This document shows positions 9,028-18,193 of a DNA stretch of 19,210 nt, one piece after another (the stretch's first letter is position 1; every line of letters begins with the position of its first letter). The DNA is from Melampsora larici-populina 98AG31 (Eukaryota; Basidiomycota; Pucciniomycetes; Pucciniales; Melampsoraceae), in contig NW_006768879.1 of assembly GCF_000204055.1 (NCBI RefSeq), positions 103,281 through 122,490 on the forward strand. The letters are read 5' to 3'. The translations under genes and the position numbers were made by a program. The notes beneath the pieces are model-generated. The model ran no database searches. It worked only from the letters and a program-made list of their open reading frames with translations, and was not told where the DNA came from.

Positions 9028-9846
9028 GAGCATCCGCAATCGTTTGCGTTAAATTTGGCTTTAGCTAAAGCTAAAGTTACAGATCTTTAGCCGGGGTTAA
9101 GTTAAGTAACCCCAATTTCCACACTCGCTGTCTTTAACTTGTAGTTAAAGAGACGTAAACTCCAAGTTAATGACTCGGCCCACAATCGTGAGCGTTAGCT
9201 TGGAGCTATGTAGTCCTCAAATTCAGGCAAAGCACGGATTTGGGTTTCTTCATCGCTCACACGCTCAACAGCGTCAAATTCACCATGTAATCGACTTGTT
9301 CCTCATCATCAGGGGACAGTTTTTTGAATCGTTCCGGTTCTCCACTTTCATCATGTATACAATCAATCAACGTAAAACCTGAGTTTTCACTTTTCATTCT
9401 TGGCTCAAGTCTGCAAATTCATTGTTGCAGAGCTACATCAACACTGTAAGATTGATAATCTAGATACATCAATGCTAGAATCAATGGTGAAAGAGATCCA
9501 AGTCAAACCGAAAAGTGTAACAACGTGAAAATCGAGATGGAAGATGAGTAATGTGATGGTCAAGAAGGGGTGAATGGTGAATGTTGAAAATTTAAGTTGA
9601 AGTTGATGACTTGTATTGGGGGATGAGACACGATGATTGATCGAGTGTTGTTGCAATTTGGTGGAGGTTGGAACTCAGAGTTAGCTACCGCGTCGGTAGG
9701 CTGGGATAACTTTGTCCCAGCCTACCGATTTTTTGTCGAAAAGCTAACTAACGATCGGTTGAAATTTGACCATTGTGGAAATTTAAAAATCGGCGAGTTA
9801 AATAGTTAGCTATTCCCGCGACTTAACCCGACGATTGCGGATGCTC
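9028..9846. mobile_element. Harbinger-like non-autonomous DNA element (MITE-like), 819 bp
   Basis: GAGCATCCGCAATCGT at 9028-9043 is the exact reverse complement of ACGATTGCGGATGCTC at 9831-9846. TTA directly flanks both ends (9025-9027 and 9847-9849). A 3-bp TWA target duplication with short terminal repeats is the signature of PIF/Harbinger. Subterminal regions on both sides carry GTTAAAT and TTAGCTA words. The 12-bp palindrome CTTTAGCTAAAG lies at 9059-9070. No transposase was recognised inside. It interrupts the presumed 5' LTR or leader of the gypsy element, and so inserted later. Confidence 0.8.
9693..9728. repeat. Perfect 14-bp hairpin inside the Harbinger-like element
   Basis: TCGGTAGGCTGGGA at 9693-9706 is the exact reverse complement of TCCCAGCCTACCGA at 9715-9728, with an 8-nt loop TAACTTTG. 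It lies about 100 bp from the right end and could be a subterminal structure of the element or a trace of a second nested insertion. Confidence 0.8.
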
Positions 9847-10297
9847 TTACAGTATAATTCGATCTTTAAAACTTATTTCAAGAGTCCTCATTTTTTGCGC
9901 TTTTCTTTATTTTTTATTTTTTTCGGTCTTAGCAGTGATAGGTTTTTTGTTGCTGTCTGAGATCAAATGCTCTGAAATTTTTTTCTTTTTATGTTTAAAT
10001 TTATCAATTTTATATGTATATGATCCGACATTACGTAAATTACGTATTTTTATGTTCATAGTTTTAGAAGTGGTAGTTCCGTTATTTCTACTTGGGGGAT
10101 ATTACGTCATTGTGATCTCTTCGTGTGTATGGTGGTTATTATCAAACTTCAAAATTTGGTTTTCTTATATTTTACGACCTTTTGGTTCTTCTTTCTTTCT
10201 ATTATCAGATTATTATCATCAACATCTAAAAATTATTATCTTTAGGTATCAATTGATATTACATTATTTCTCAATATTTCTTTTACACCTTTTAATC

Positions 10298-13200
10298 ATG
10301 TCTCACAATCCGTCAACTACACCTCCTGCTCTATACGTACTTTCATCTCAAGAACAACAATTTGTGTCTCGTTACTTGGAACCTAGATTCGAAACGTTCA
10401 ATACTAATGTGAATAATGTCATAAACACTCGGAACGACACTGCTTCGGCGGCTATAGAAGCTCTTCTTCAAACTTCGGTTATTCAAGCCAAGGCTGAAGT
10501 TTTAACAACTCTCCGAAATGAATGGGTTCAGGCAAAAAATGAAATTTTAACTACTCTTCGAAATGAATGGAAGGATAAGTTATCCTTGGATACTATTGAA
10601 GCCAAGATCAACAGTTGTTTGGATGATGGTATTACTAAAGTCAAGAAGACTTGTTTGGACGCTTTAGATGACGAATTCAATTCTCTGAAGCGGAATTTAC
10701 CTCAACTTAACCAGCAACCCACGGTGGAACCTCCGGTGATCTCTGGTGTGACTTTTGATGGAACTGATCCTAGAAAAGTACCAGGTTTTTTAAGTGCGGT
10801 TCGAGATTGTTTATTTGCTAACGCATCATGTTTTGCAAACGATGACCGTCGCATCACTTGGGTGGCCAAGCATTTTCCTATCGCATCAAGTCCTCACGAT
10901 TGGTGGATGAGTCTCTTGAAACTGAATGATCGTGAAAACAATGTCTTGGATTCTGACGGTTTCTCGTTTGCTCCAACTCCTTTTACGATTGATACTTTGA
11001 AATCATTGAAGGATTTTTTTAAAGAATTTTTGAACAAATTTGGTGATAAATTTGCTGAAGAACGTCTATTTCAGGAATTACAATCTTTTAAACAAGGAAA
11101 ATTACCTGTCGGACAATTCATTTCACGTTTTAACTCAATGGCTTTTCAACTCCAACTATCGAATGTGGTTTTAAAAAATCTGCTTACTTCCGGTTTACGT
11201 CCTGATGTTAAGGATCGTGCTCTAAAGCACCCGGATTGGTTTAAGTGCTCCAATGTCGAGGATCGTCAGGCAGTAGCGTTAATGGCGTCTGAACAAATTA
11301 TGCACGTTAGTGCGAATAACGCCTCGTTAGGACAATCCATGCATCGTGCAATTTCATCTCAACCTGCAGTTCAAATTCCTAGAGATCCAAACGCTATGGA
11401 TGTCGACATCAATTCTGCCGATTCTAGACGCCTTTTTCCTCCTTTACCAAATGGGTTAACTTTTGGTTCTTTTGTCAAGTTTTGTCACGCGCGTTCAATG
11501 TGTCATCGATGTCTCAAGCCGTACGATTCGACTCATAAAGGACCGGATGGAAAAGGTATTCCCTGTCCGAATCCTCCGCCTAAGACCACTCAAGAGATCG
11601 AAGTGTTTATGCAGCAGAACCAAACGAAAGCTCAATCATCGGTGGCAGCAGTTTCTTCGTCTCCTCATAGAGTTTCGCAACCCCGTCCTGCTAGGCAGTT
11701 GCATCAACAACCTTACCATGTGTTTCACCATTATCCTCAACATTTTACTCATCTTCCTCAAGTTCAATTGCCTCCAAATTTTAATCAAGTCCCCATGACG
11801 AGCTCAGGTTATCATCCTCCTCCTCATTTACAATTACCGGCTTTTCAGTATGGTCCAGTTTCTGAACCTTCTGCTCCTCTTAATCATCAAGTTCAAGCAT
11901 CTATGCCACCAACGGCGGGAGTCTCCAATCCTACTCACCAAGTTGCAGCTCTATTTTCGGAATATCAAAACATTGACCAACCGACCTATTACGACAACTC
12001 TCAGGATCCGCCTCAAAATTTCGAGTTCGACGCTAGACCCATGTTTGATCCTACCAATGATGGTATTACGGATGCTACCGAACATTCTATTTCAGCAATT
12101 CATTTTAAGAACTCATCAGCTTCAGATACGAGATTGATCCTGTCAGTAAAACTTACGGTAGATGGCAAGTCATTTCCAGCTAAGGCATTGGTAGATTCAG
12201 GTGCTTCAGGCAGTTTCTTAGATAAATCTTTTGTAAACAAGAACAAATTCATAACCACTCCTCGGGTATTTCCTTTACGATGTGTTACTTTTGATGGTTC
12301 TACCGGAAAAGATGGCTTAGTAACTCATTTCTGGCAAGGAGGTTTATCAATTTCTGATACGGAGAATCAACTTTTCAATTCTGAAGTAAAGTTAGACGTT
12401 ACCGTTTTAGGAGGATACGATTTGATTTTAGGCATGGACTGGTTGAGATGTCATCAAGGATGGGTGGGGGGATGTGGCCCATCTCTTCGTCTAGATGCTC
12501 CAGTTAATACAGGGTTTTCCACATTAACTGGTAAATTTTTGTCTCCTCTGTCTTCTACTTTTTCGCCCTCTTCCATTTCTGCTTTACCTTCTTCAATCTC
12601 TTCTTCAAATTCGCTTTCTTCAAACCCATCATTAAGTTCAATTCCAGTTGAATTTCAAAGGTTTGCTAATGTATTTGAATCACAGGCCCAGTCGAGTTTA
12701 CCTCCTCATCGACCGGCTTTTGACATGGCTATTAATCTGAAGGAAGGAGCGGTACCAACTTATGGAGGTTCTTATTTGATTTCAAAGCAAGATGAATTAG
12801 AATTGAAGGTGTGGATTGACAGTCAGTTAGCGAAGGGCAACATTCGACATTCATCATCGCAAGCAGTGTCGCCTATATTTTTTGTCAAGGTTCCAGGAAA
12901 GAAAAATCATCCATGTGTTGATTATCGGTCTCTAAACTCAATTACTATTCGTGACTCATTTCCAATTCCATTATTAGGAGATTTATTAACTCGAGTTTCA
13001 GGTTGCAAGTTTTTTACAAAGTTAGATTTGAAAGCGGCATTTAATTTTATCAGGATAAAAATGGGGGATGAGTGGAAAACTGCGTTTAGGACACCATGGG
13101 GGTTGTTTGAATGCCTGGTTATGCCTTTTGGTTTGGCAAATGGCCCAGCTTGTTTTCAACATTTCATTCAATCAGTTTTGTCTGAATTTTTAGGTATCTT

Positions 13201-15619
13201 TTGTTTTGTATACATTGATGACATTCTAATTTTCTCTAAAACAAGACAGGATCATGAAAGACACATTACTGAAGTTTTGAGCAAGTTACAACAACATGAG
13301 TTGCACGTTTCACCAGAGAAATGTCAATTTTATAAATCAGAGGTTATCTTTTTAGGTTTTTTGATATCAAAGGATGGCTTAAGAATGGATCCGGCTAAAT
13401 TGCAAACTATTACTGACTGGCCTTACCCTGTGAACTCTAAGCAGCTTTACAGATTCCTTGGTTTCACAAATTTCTATCGTCGTTTTATTCACCGATTTTC
13501 TTCAATTGCATCCCCTCTTACTTCTTTAACACGAAAAGATGTTGATGTCGTCGCGGGATTGGCAGAACCTGAGTGCTTTCTATCTTTCAAACATTTAATA
13601 CTTGCCTTCACAGTTGCCCCCTTACTCTGTCATTTTGATTTCGAAAAGCCTAGATCCTTGCAAGTAGATTGCTCGGGATTCGCTATGGCGGCTATCCTCT
13701 CACAACCTGACAAAGATGGGAATTTGATGCCGGTATCTTTCTTTTCACGGAAATTGACACCCGCGGAAAGAAATTGGCAAGTACATGACCAAGAGTTAGG
13801 TATAATAGTGGAATCATTCGAAGAGTGGCGCGCTTGGTTAACCGGCACACCCACCCCAGTGACAGTATTCTCAGATCACGCAAATCTTCGTTATTTTATG
13901 ACGTCTCAAAAGCTAACGCCTAGACAGGCGCGATGGGCTTCTTATTTAAGCTCTTTTGATTTTCAAATTCTTCACACTCCAGGCAAAATAAATCCTGCCG
14001 ATCCGCTATCTAGAAGACCGGATTATGAGTTTATCTCACAAGATTCAAACCAAATGACTCTACTAAAACCTTATATGATAAAGGATGGAGTCTCGGTTTG
14101 TTCCATTGATACTTCATTTATAATTCCTTCTTCTCAAACTCGTGATCTGCTTATTAATTCGTATAAAGACTATGAAGGAATAGATGGCTCTAAACCTCCA
14201 CCTCCATTTTTTTCATTAAAAGGGGGATTATGGTGGTATAGAGACAGGCTATTCGTGCCTCTTCCGTTACGACAACAGATCCTTCAATCATTTCATGACT
14301 CGACGTCTATGGGACACCCTGGAATTGCTCATATGATAAATGCGATATCCCGAACATTTGGTTGGCAGTCACTTCGCAAAGATGTGATTGATTATGTGCG
14401 CAGCTGTGATTCATGTCAAAGAACGAAGCGATCCACGCATAATCAGCAAGGCGAATTAATACCCTCTTCAATTCCTGATCGTCCTTGGAGTGTTATTGGC
14501 ATTGACTTCATTGTCAAGTTACCAATTTCTTCAGGCTGTGATTCAATTTTGGTTATCACGGATTATTTTTCAAAAGGTGCTCATTTTATTCCGTGTAGGG
14601 AATCAATGAGTGCACCCCAATTAGCTTCTCTTTTTGTTTCACAATTTTTTTGTTATCATGGTTACCCAGATAAGATCATATCAGATCGAGGGTCAACGTT
14701 TGTTTCTGCGTTTTGGACGGCGGTTCAAAGACAACTTCGAATTCAACCAGCTCCTTCAACGGCGTTCCATCCACAGACGAATGGACAGACAGAAAGAACG
14801 AATCAAACCTTAGAATCTTATTTACGACATTTTATCAGTTACAGACAAGATGATTGGGTGGATATCTTGCCTATGGCTGAGTTTTGTTTCAACAATACTG
14901 TTTCTTCTTCTACAAAATTGACTCCGTTTTTTGCTTGGCAGGGATTTCACCCGAGAGCAAACAGTTTTACCGAGTTTTCAAGAGTACCACAAGCAGATAA
15001 GTTTGTGGAACAATTGGAAGCTACTCACCTAAATTTATTGATTTCTTTAAGGCATGCTAAGCAGGCTCAAGCGGATCAATATAACAAACATCGAAGACCT
15101 GCACCTGAATATGCTCCTGGAGATTTGGTATGGCTTTCACGACAAAACATCACATCGGCGAGGCCTTCTTCAAAGCTTGATTATAGGCGCATAGGTCCTT
15201 TCCCAGTAGTACAGATGGTGGGAAAGAATGCAGTGAAATTAAACTTGAGCAGTTCATATTCTCGGTTACATCCTGTTTTTAATGTTTCTCTCATCTCACC
15301 TTATGTTCCTCCGGTTGTAGGAGGACGGGACTTACCAGCAAAAATAGAGTCAAAACCAATGGCAACATCTAACGATTGGAGACATGTATCTGGGATTCTG
15401 AATTATAGACAGAAAGGCAAAGCACCCCCGGAGTACTTGATACAATGGTTGGGACGGCCAGTCTCAGATGATACATGGGTCTCATTACCTGACATTTCTT
15501 CGGATCTCGATTTGTTTATATTGAATTTCCATGCTAAATATCCCCAATTTCCTTGTCCGTCTTCGCTTTTAGATTCTCGTTTTTCGATGGGATATCAGGC
15601 GGCGTTGGGTTGTTTATAG
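10298..15619 (+). CDS. gag-pol: Gag-Pol polyprotein, Ty3/gypsy (chromovirus type)
   Basis: A fused 1773-aa polyprotein in one uninterrupted frame. The same frame is open upstream to 9935 but only as T-rich hydrophobic nonsense starting at GTG, so the ATG at 10298 (MSHNPSTTPP) is chosen. Numbered from this Met, in order: a helical gag region with its core around 245-300; a zinc-knuckle-like motif CX2CX7HX9C (C402, C405, H413, C423); a Pro/Gln-rich stretch; an aspartic protease DSGAS (D633); a Ser-rich linker; reverse transcriptase from about 835 with YIDD at 972-975; RNase H with D1124, E1166, D1193; integrase HX6HX29CX2C (H1333, H1340, C1370, C1373), then catalytic D1403, D1463 and E1499, the last two separated by exactly 35 residues; and a chromodomain-like end from about 1693 (YLIQW...DTWVSLPDI). 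All catalytic residues seen are intact, so the protein could be functional. The element's ends look damaged. Confidence 0.93.
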   Translation: MSHNPSTTPPALYVLSSQEQQFVSRYLEPRFETFNTNVNNVINTRNDTASAAIEALLQTSVIQAKAEVLTTLRNEWVQAKNEILTTLRNEWKDKLSLDTIEAKINSCLDDGITKVKKTCLDALDDEFNSLKRNLPQLNQQPTVEPPVISGVTFDGTDPRKVPGFLSAVRDCLFANASCFANDDRRITWVAKHFPIASSPHDWWMSLLKLNDRENNVLDSDGFSFAPTPFTIDTLKSLKDFFKEFLNKFGDKFAEERLFQELQSFKQGKLPVGQFISRFNSMAFQLQLSNVVLKNLLTSGLRPDVKDRALKHPDWFKCSNVEDRQAVALMASEQIMHVSANNASLGQSMHRAISSQPAVQIPRDPNAMDVDINSADSRRLFPPLPNGLTFGSFVKFCHARSMCHRCLKPYDSTHKGPDGKGIPCPNPPPKTTQEIEVFMQQNQTKAQSSVAAVSSSPHRVSQPRPARQLHQQPYHVFHHYPQHFTHLPQVQLPPNFNQVPMTSSGYHPPPHLQLPAFQYGPVSEPSAPLNHQVQASMPPTAGVSNPTHQVAALFSEYQNIDQPTYYDNSQDPPQNFEFDARPMFDPTNDGITDATEHSISAIHFKNSSASDTRLILSVKLTVDGKSFPAKALVDSGASGSFLDKSFVNKNKFITTPRVFPLRCVTFDGSTGKDGLVTHFWQGGLSISDTENQLFNSEVKLDVTVLGGYDLILGMDWLRCHQGWVGGCGPSLRLDAPVNTGFSTLTGKFLSPLSSTFSPSSISALPSSISSSNSLSSNPSLSSIPVEFQRFANVFESQAQSSLPPHRPAFDMAINLKEGAVPTYGGSYLISKQDELELKVWIDSQLAKGNIRHSSSQAVSPIFFVKVPGKKNHPCVDYRSLNSITIRDSFPIPLLGDLLTRVSGCKFFTKLDLKAAFNFIRIKMGDEWKTAFRTPWGLFECLVMPFGLANGPACFQHFIQSVLSEFLGIFCFVYIDDILIFSKTRQDHERHITEVLSKLQQHELHVSPEKCQFYKSEVIFLGFLISKDGLRMDPAKLQTITDWPYPVNSKQLYRFLGFTNFYRRFIHRFSSIASPLTSLTRKDVDVVAGLAEPECFLSFKHLILAFTVAPLLCHFDFEKPRSLQVDCSGFAMAAILSQPDKDGNLMPVSFFSRKLTPAERNWQVHDQELGIIVESFEEWRAWLTGTPTPVTVFSDHANLRYFMTSQKLTPRQARWASYLSSFDFQILHTPGKINPADPLSRRPDYEFISQDSNQMTLLKPYMIKDGVSVCSIDTSFIIPSSQTRDLLINSYKDYEGIDGSKPPPPFFSLKGGLWWYRDRLFVPLPLRQQILQSFHDSTSMGHPGIAHMINAISRTFGWQSLRKDVIDYVRSCDSCQRTKRSTHNQQGELIPSSIPDRPWSVIGIDFIVKLPISSGCDSILVITDYFSKGAHFIPCRESMSAPQLASLFVSQFFCYHGYPDKIISDRGSTFVSAFWTAVQRQLRIQPAPSTAFHPQTNGQTERTNQTLESYLRHFISYRQDDWVDILPMAEFCFNNTVSSSTKLTPFFAWQGFHPRANSFTEFSRVPQADKFVEQLEATHLNLLISLRHAKQAQADQYNKHRRPAPEYAPGDLVWLSRQNITSARPSSKLDYRRIGPFPVVQMVGKNAVKLNLSSSYSRLHPVFNVSLISPYVPPVVGGRDLPAKIESKPMATSNDWRHVSGILNYRQKGKAPPEYLIQWLGRPVSDDTWVSLPDISSDLDLFILNFHAKYPQFPCPSSLLDSRFSMGYQAALGCL

Positions 15620-15637
15620 GATAAACGGTGATCATTA

Positions 15638-15673
15638 TTGTAACGATTTCAAATATGTAAAGACATTTCACAT
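15638..15673 (+). repeat. 36-bp direct repeat, 3' copy (presumed 3' LTR stub)
   Basis: Identical to 8391-8426. It begins 18 bp after the gag-pol stop codon. After position 15673 the sequence differs completely from that following the 5' copy, so no full LTR is present here. The five bases before the TG of the 5' copy (TTATT) and those after the CA of this copy (TCATT) agree at four of five positions, which could be a decayed target duplication if the breakpoint is original. Confidence 0.65.
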
Positions 15674-15839
15674 CATTCATATAAGTTAAAGGCAAACCGT
15701 GTTCGCCGGCAAAACTCGACAAAACTCTCAATTAGTACTTTCAATTTGGAGGTTTACGCGTCCTTTGAGTAAAATCCCTGGCTCACGCTTTCACCTCATC
15801 ATCTATCGTCAAGCTGCCATAACCTTTCACCTACTTCAA

Positions 15840-16915
15840 CCACTTCTTCTTCCTCTTCTTCAAATCCATCATCTTCTTCATCTACAAATACATCAATATC
15901 AACATCTCAATCAATCTGACTTTCATCATCAAAATCAAATGACAACTACCAACAACAACTCATCTTCTTCATTACCACATGGTATGTTTAGTATCCCCAA
16001 TGAAGAATGCACTGTTCAATATACTGTTAGTGTTGATCAACCTCTCTGTGACCAAAAATGAGTACTTACCTTTGTTCATTACCAATTTGAAACCAAAATT
16101 GGTCATGGTAATTAGGGTTCCATTTGGTGTATCTCCACTAATCCTTCTTTAAATGATAAAAATCAAACCTTCAAAAAAAGCCATCAAATTCATCCATCCT
16201 GATAAATTCAAATACAACCAAAGCTTGCGCTAAATCTTTATGGGGTGAGTTCAAGTCAAGTCGTGTTTTTCAGCATTTCCTCGACCTTGATCGAAGCGTT
16301 AAAATATGTTTCAATCACCTTGACTGATTTTGTGTTGTTTAATTATCTTTGTCTGTAGGAAATTACGTAATTTGGCTCCAATCAATCACCTAACTTTCTT
16401 AGGATTTCATCATTTATTATTTCTCCTTTGTAGGCACTTCTTACTTCTAACCTTTTGCCTGGTAGATTGACTGAATCAAGTTCTAGAGCTTTACCTGATT
16501 TACGTGGTCTCCTTTTGGGTGTTGAATTTCTACATTGTCATCACGTTACTCATAACGGTATTGAACCAGCTAACATGGTTATTAGTGAATAAGATCAACC
16601 TTTTTCATTGACTTTGAGTAAGGTTCTGGATTTCGAACGAATGGTTTTGAAAACAAAGATTTCAACTTCAACTGAAACCTTGACTTCAACATCTTTACCA
16701 ACGTTCGACGGTCACCTTCACGACTCTTTGGAGGTACATCAACTTACATCCATCTCTTGGATTGAACCATATCAGATCAAGATGATCAACTCAAACTCGA
16801 TTGCTTAACCTGATCATTTCAATTCAAATATGCTCAATCGCTACAAGACCCTGCCTGGGAAGGTGTCCTGAGGGATGCGCGTCCGGAGTAGCTGGTTGGT
16901 GCAATCACCCTTTGC
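15840..16915 (+). pseudogene. Protein kinase pseudogene
   Basis: A degraded Ser/Thr-type kinase. A Ser/Asn-rich leader precedes it (from about 15840; ATG at 15949 in the kinase frame). The glycine loop is IGHGN-stop-GSIW at 16098-16127, with TAG at 16113. In a shifted frame, KAIKFIHP near 16177-16200 carries the ATP-binding Lys, and GEFKSSRVF after it resembles the C-helix region. The catalytic loop at 16551-16580 reads HNGIEPANM where kinases have H-x-D and K; both the Asp and Lys codons differ by one base. DFE at 16629-16637 stands at the DFG position. In another frame GGTSTY resembles the GTxxY of the activation segment. Further lesions: TGA at 16059-16061, TAA at 16590-16592 and at least two frameshifts. 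Short introns are probable between 16300 and 16440 but were not resolved. The subfamily is not assigned. Confidence 0.7.
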
Positions 16916-17290
16916 AATAGAAAAATTTAATCTTTGAGAAGTTTGATTTGAAGTTTTGTTGGTTCGCTCGCTTTCCGTAATTTGAAATCTTCATCCACTG
17001 ATGGAAATCTTTCTTCAGCATCTTTTTTGTATTTGATCTTTTTGATTTATGCATGTTTGACTGCAGTGAAACCTTGGGATCTACAGATTCGCAAGGGAGG
17101 GTGATTTGAGATGATATGAGAAGTGGGAAATTGAACTTGATCAATTTCTGCGGATTGAACTGAAACTGATTTGGTTTATATTTGTTTTCTTTTTTTCAAA
17201 CTTGAACTCAGCAAGACTCAAGACTCAGCATAACCGTTTCAAAACTACACCAAGACGTACTTAGAATACTCAAGAAGAAAGTAGAAGAAG
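16916..17290. other. Spacer between gene relics
   Basis: No assured gene. A plus-strand piece near 16990-17100 could read as a hydrophobic peptide but has no start and no family. It may be untranslated sequence of the kinase relic or of the next one. Confidence 0.4.
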
Positions 17291-17745
17291 ATGAACTGAT
17301 CAGCATCATCATCAAGAAACATCACAAGAACATCATCTTCTTCAAATCATGATATTCACTTAAATCAAATCTATTCAACTTCAACTCAACAAATTGATCG
17401 AGACCCATTATTAGTCTCAGTTAATGATAACTCACGTTCAAGTATATGTTCATCTGATCAAAAACCATCAAATCATCAATGAGCTCCTTCAACTCCTTTA
17501 CCAAAACCGACTTTGTTTTTTCATTCTTCATCATCACCTGACGAATCAATTCATCAATTGATTCCTCATAGAAACAAATGGTCTGAGATGCGTTGGATCT
17601 TGATCATCTGACCTATCAGTTTATCACTTTACATTCTCTATGGTAAGTCATCTTTTCCAATATCTTTTCTTTCAATCGCTTTAAATTCACTTTTTATTCT
17701 GTCACTTCCTTAGCCCTGTGCGAATCCAAAGTTCAAACTACCTGA
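17291..17745 (+). pseudogene. Unrecognised Ser-rich protein relic with a hydrophobic segment
   Basis: From ATG 17291 one frame runs to 17642 with only three stops, all TGA (17297, 17480, 17609). It encodes a long Ser/Thr/Asn-rich, probably disordered leader followed by RNKWSEMRW and a hydrophobic stretch interrupted by the last TGA (LII-stop-PISLSLYILYG), which looks like a membrane segment. The exon ends in a consensus donor GTAAGT at 17643, with an acceptor TTAG at 17710-17713 (71-nt intron, phase 1). The next exon reaches another TGA after about ten codons (17743-17745). Reverting each TGA to CGA (Arg) would leave a sensible frame, but the gene as it stands is broken. Family unknown. Confidence 0.45.
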
Positions 17746-17809
17746 CAAAACCAGCTATCAAAAAACCCAGCCTCAACGCTAACAAAATCGGTCACGACCG
17801 CAATCGACC

Positions 17810-18193
17810 ATGATCACAATCAATAACGATCAAAAGCGGCCCATTTTCAATGTTGATCCACATCAATACTCACATTTACGACTTCAAGTACAAGAAACAA
17901 TCCATACTTCAACCGATGCGGGATTCTTTGCTCAATATGTCAATAAACTTTGATCAAGTCAGTTCTTCAGCAAACTTACCGCATAACTTTTTCCATTTAC
18001 TCATAAAATCGTTTTTACCCTAAATTCAATCGATCAACAGGAATATATAGGCCTTACACCGCAAGTTATAGTATTACCATCTAACCGACAGTTAGGGGCT
18101 CAATCTGAACTCAATAAGAAAGTTAGTCAGCTATTACACAACCATCATCCTATATCATCAAGACTGAATTCGCTTCATAACACAAATTCATGA
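17810..18193 (+). pseudogene. Unrecognised small gene relic, two exons
   Basis: ATG at 17810 opens a well-formed peptide (KRPIFNVDPHQYSHLRLQV...) that reaches TGA at 17951-17953. One extra base in AAACTTTGAT explains the break. Without it the frame gives ...KLDQ and meets a donor GTCAGT at 17958, an 83-nt intron and an acceptor CAACAG, and continues EYIGLTPQVIVLPSNRQLG in phase 0 from 18041. That frame ends at TGA 18191-18193, where the MO25-like frame begins one base out of register. It may be a separate upstream gene or the divergent N-terminal part of the same relic. I do not recognise the family. Confidence 0.45.

Larger units (their letters stand above)
8392..15672 (+). mobile_element. 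Ty3/gypsy chromovirus-type LTR retrotransposon, 3' LTR truncated
   Basis: The element holds one long plus-strand gag-pol with the Ty3/gypsy order: protease, reverse transcriptase, RNase H, integrase, then chromodomain. The outer limits are taken from the 36-bp direct repeat. The 3' copy starts 20 bp after the pol stop, the expected place for a 3' LTR. Only 36 bp of it match the 5' side, so the 3' LTR is either deleted or diverges abruptly at 15674. The 5' LTR plus leader is then about 1.9 kb, of which about 0.82 kb is an inserted Harbinger-like element. The 5' LTR/leader boundary and primer-binding site were not located; self-priming, as known for some fungal relatives, remains possible. Confidence 0.75.

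Noticed and set aside
9170..9656. Frames inside the Harbinger-like element
   Set aside because: No DDE or Myb-like motif is visible and the frames are short, so no transposase is called.
9935..10297. Open extension of the gag-pol frame upstream of ATG 10298
   Set aside because: It begins with GTG, is T-rich hydrophobic sequence without a domain, and lies in presumed leader DNA. The gag-like protein starts at 10298.
15699..16061. 120-codon plus-strand frame taken as one protein
   Set aside because: Its first two thirds are translated TC-rich repeat. Only the last part (from about 15949) joins the kinase relic, and the frame ends at an internal TGA of that relic.
16830..16915. GC-richer segment considered as a small structured RNA
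   Set aside because: No tRNA or 5S internal promoter pattern. It reads better as the tail of the kinase relic (QDPAWEGVLRDARPE in one frame).
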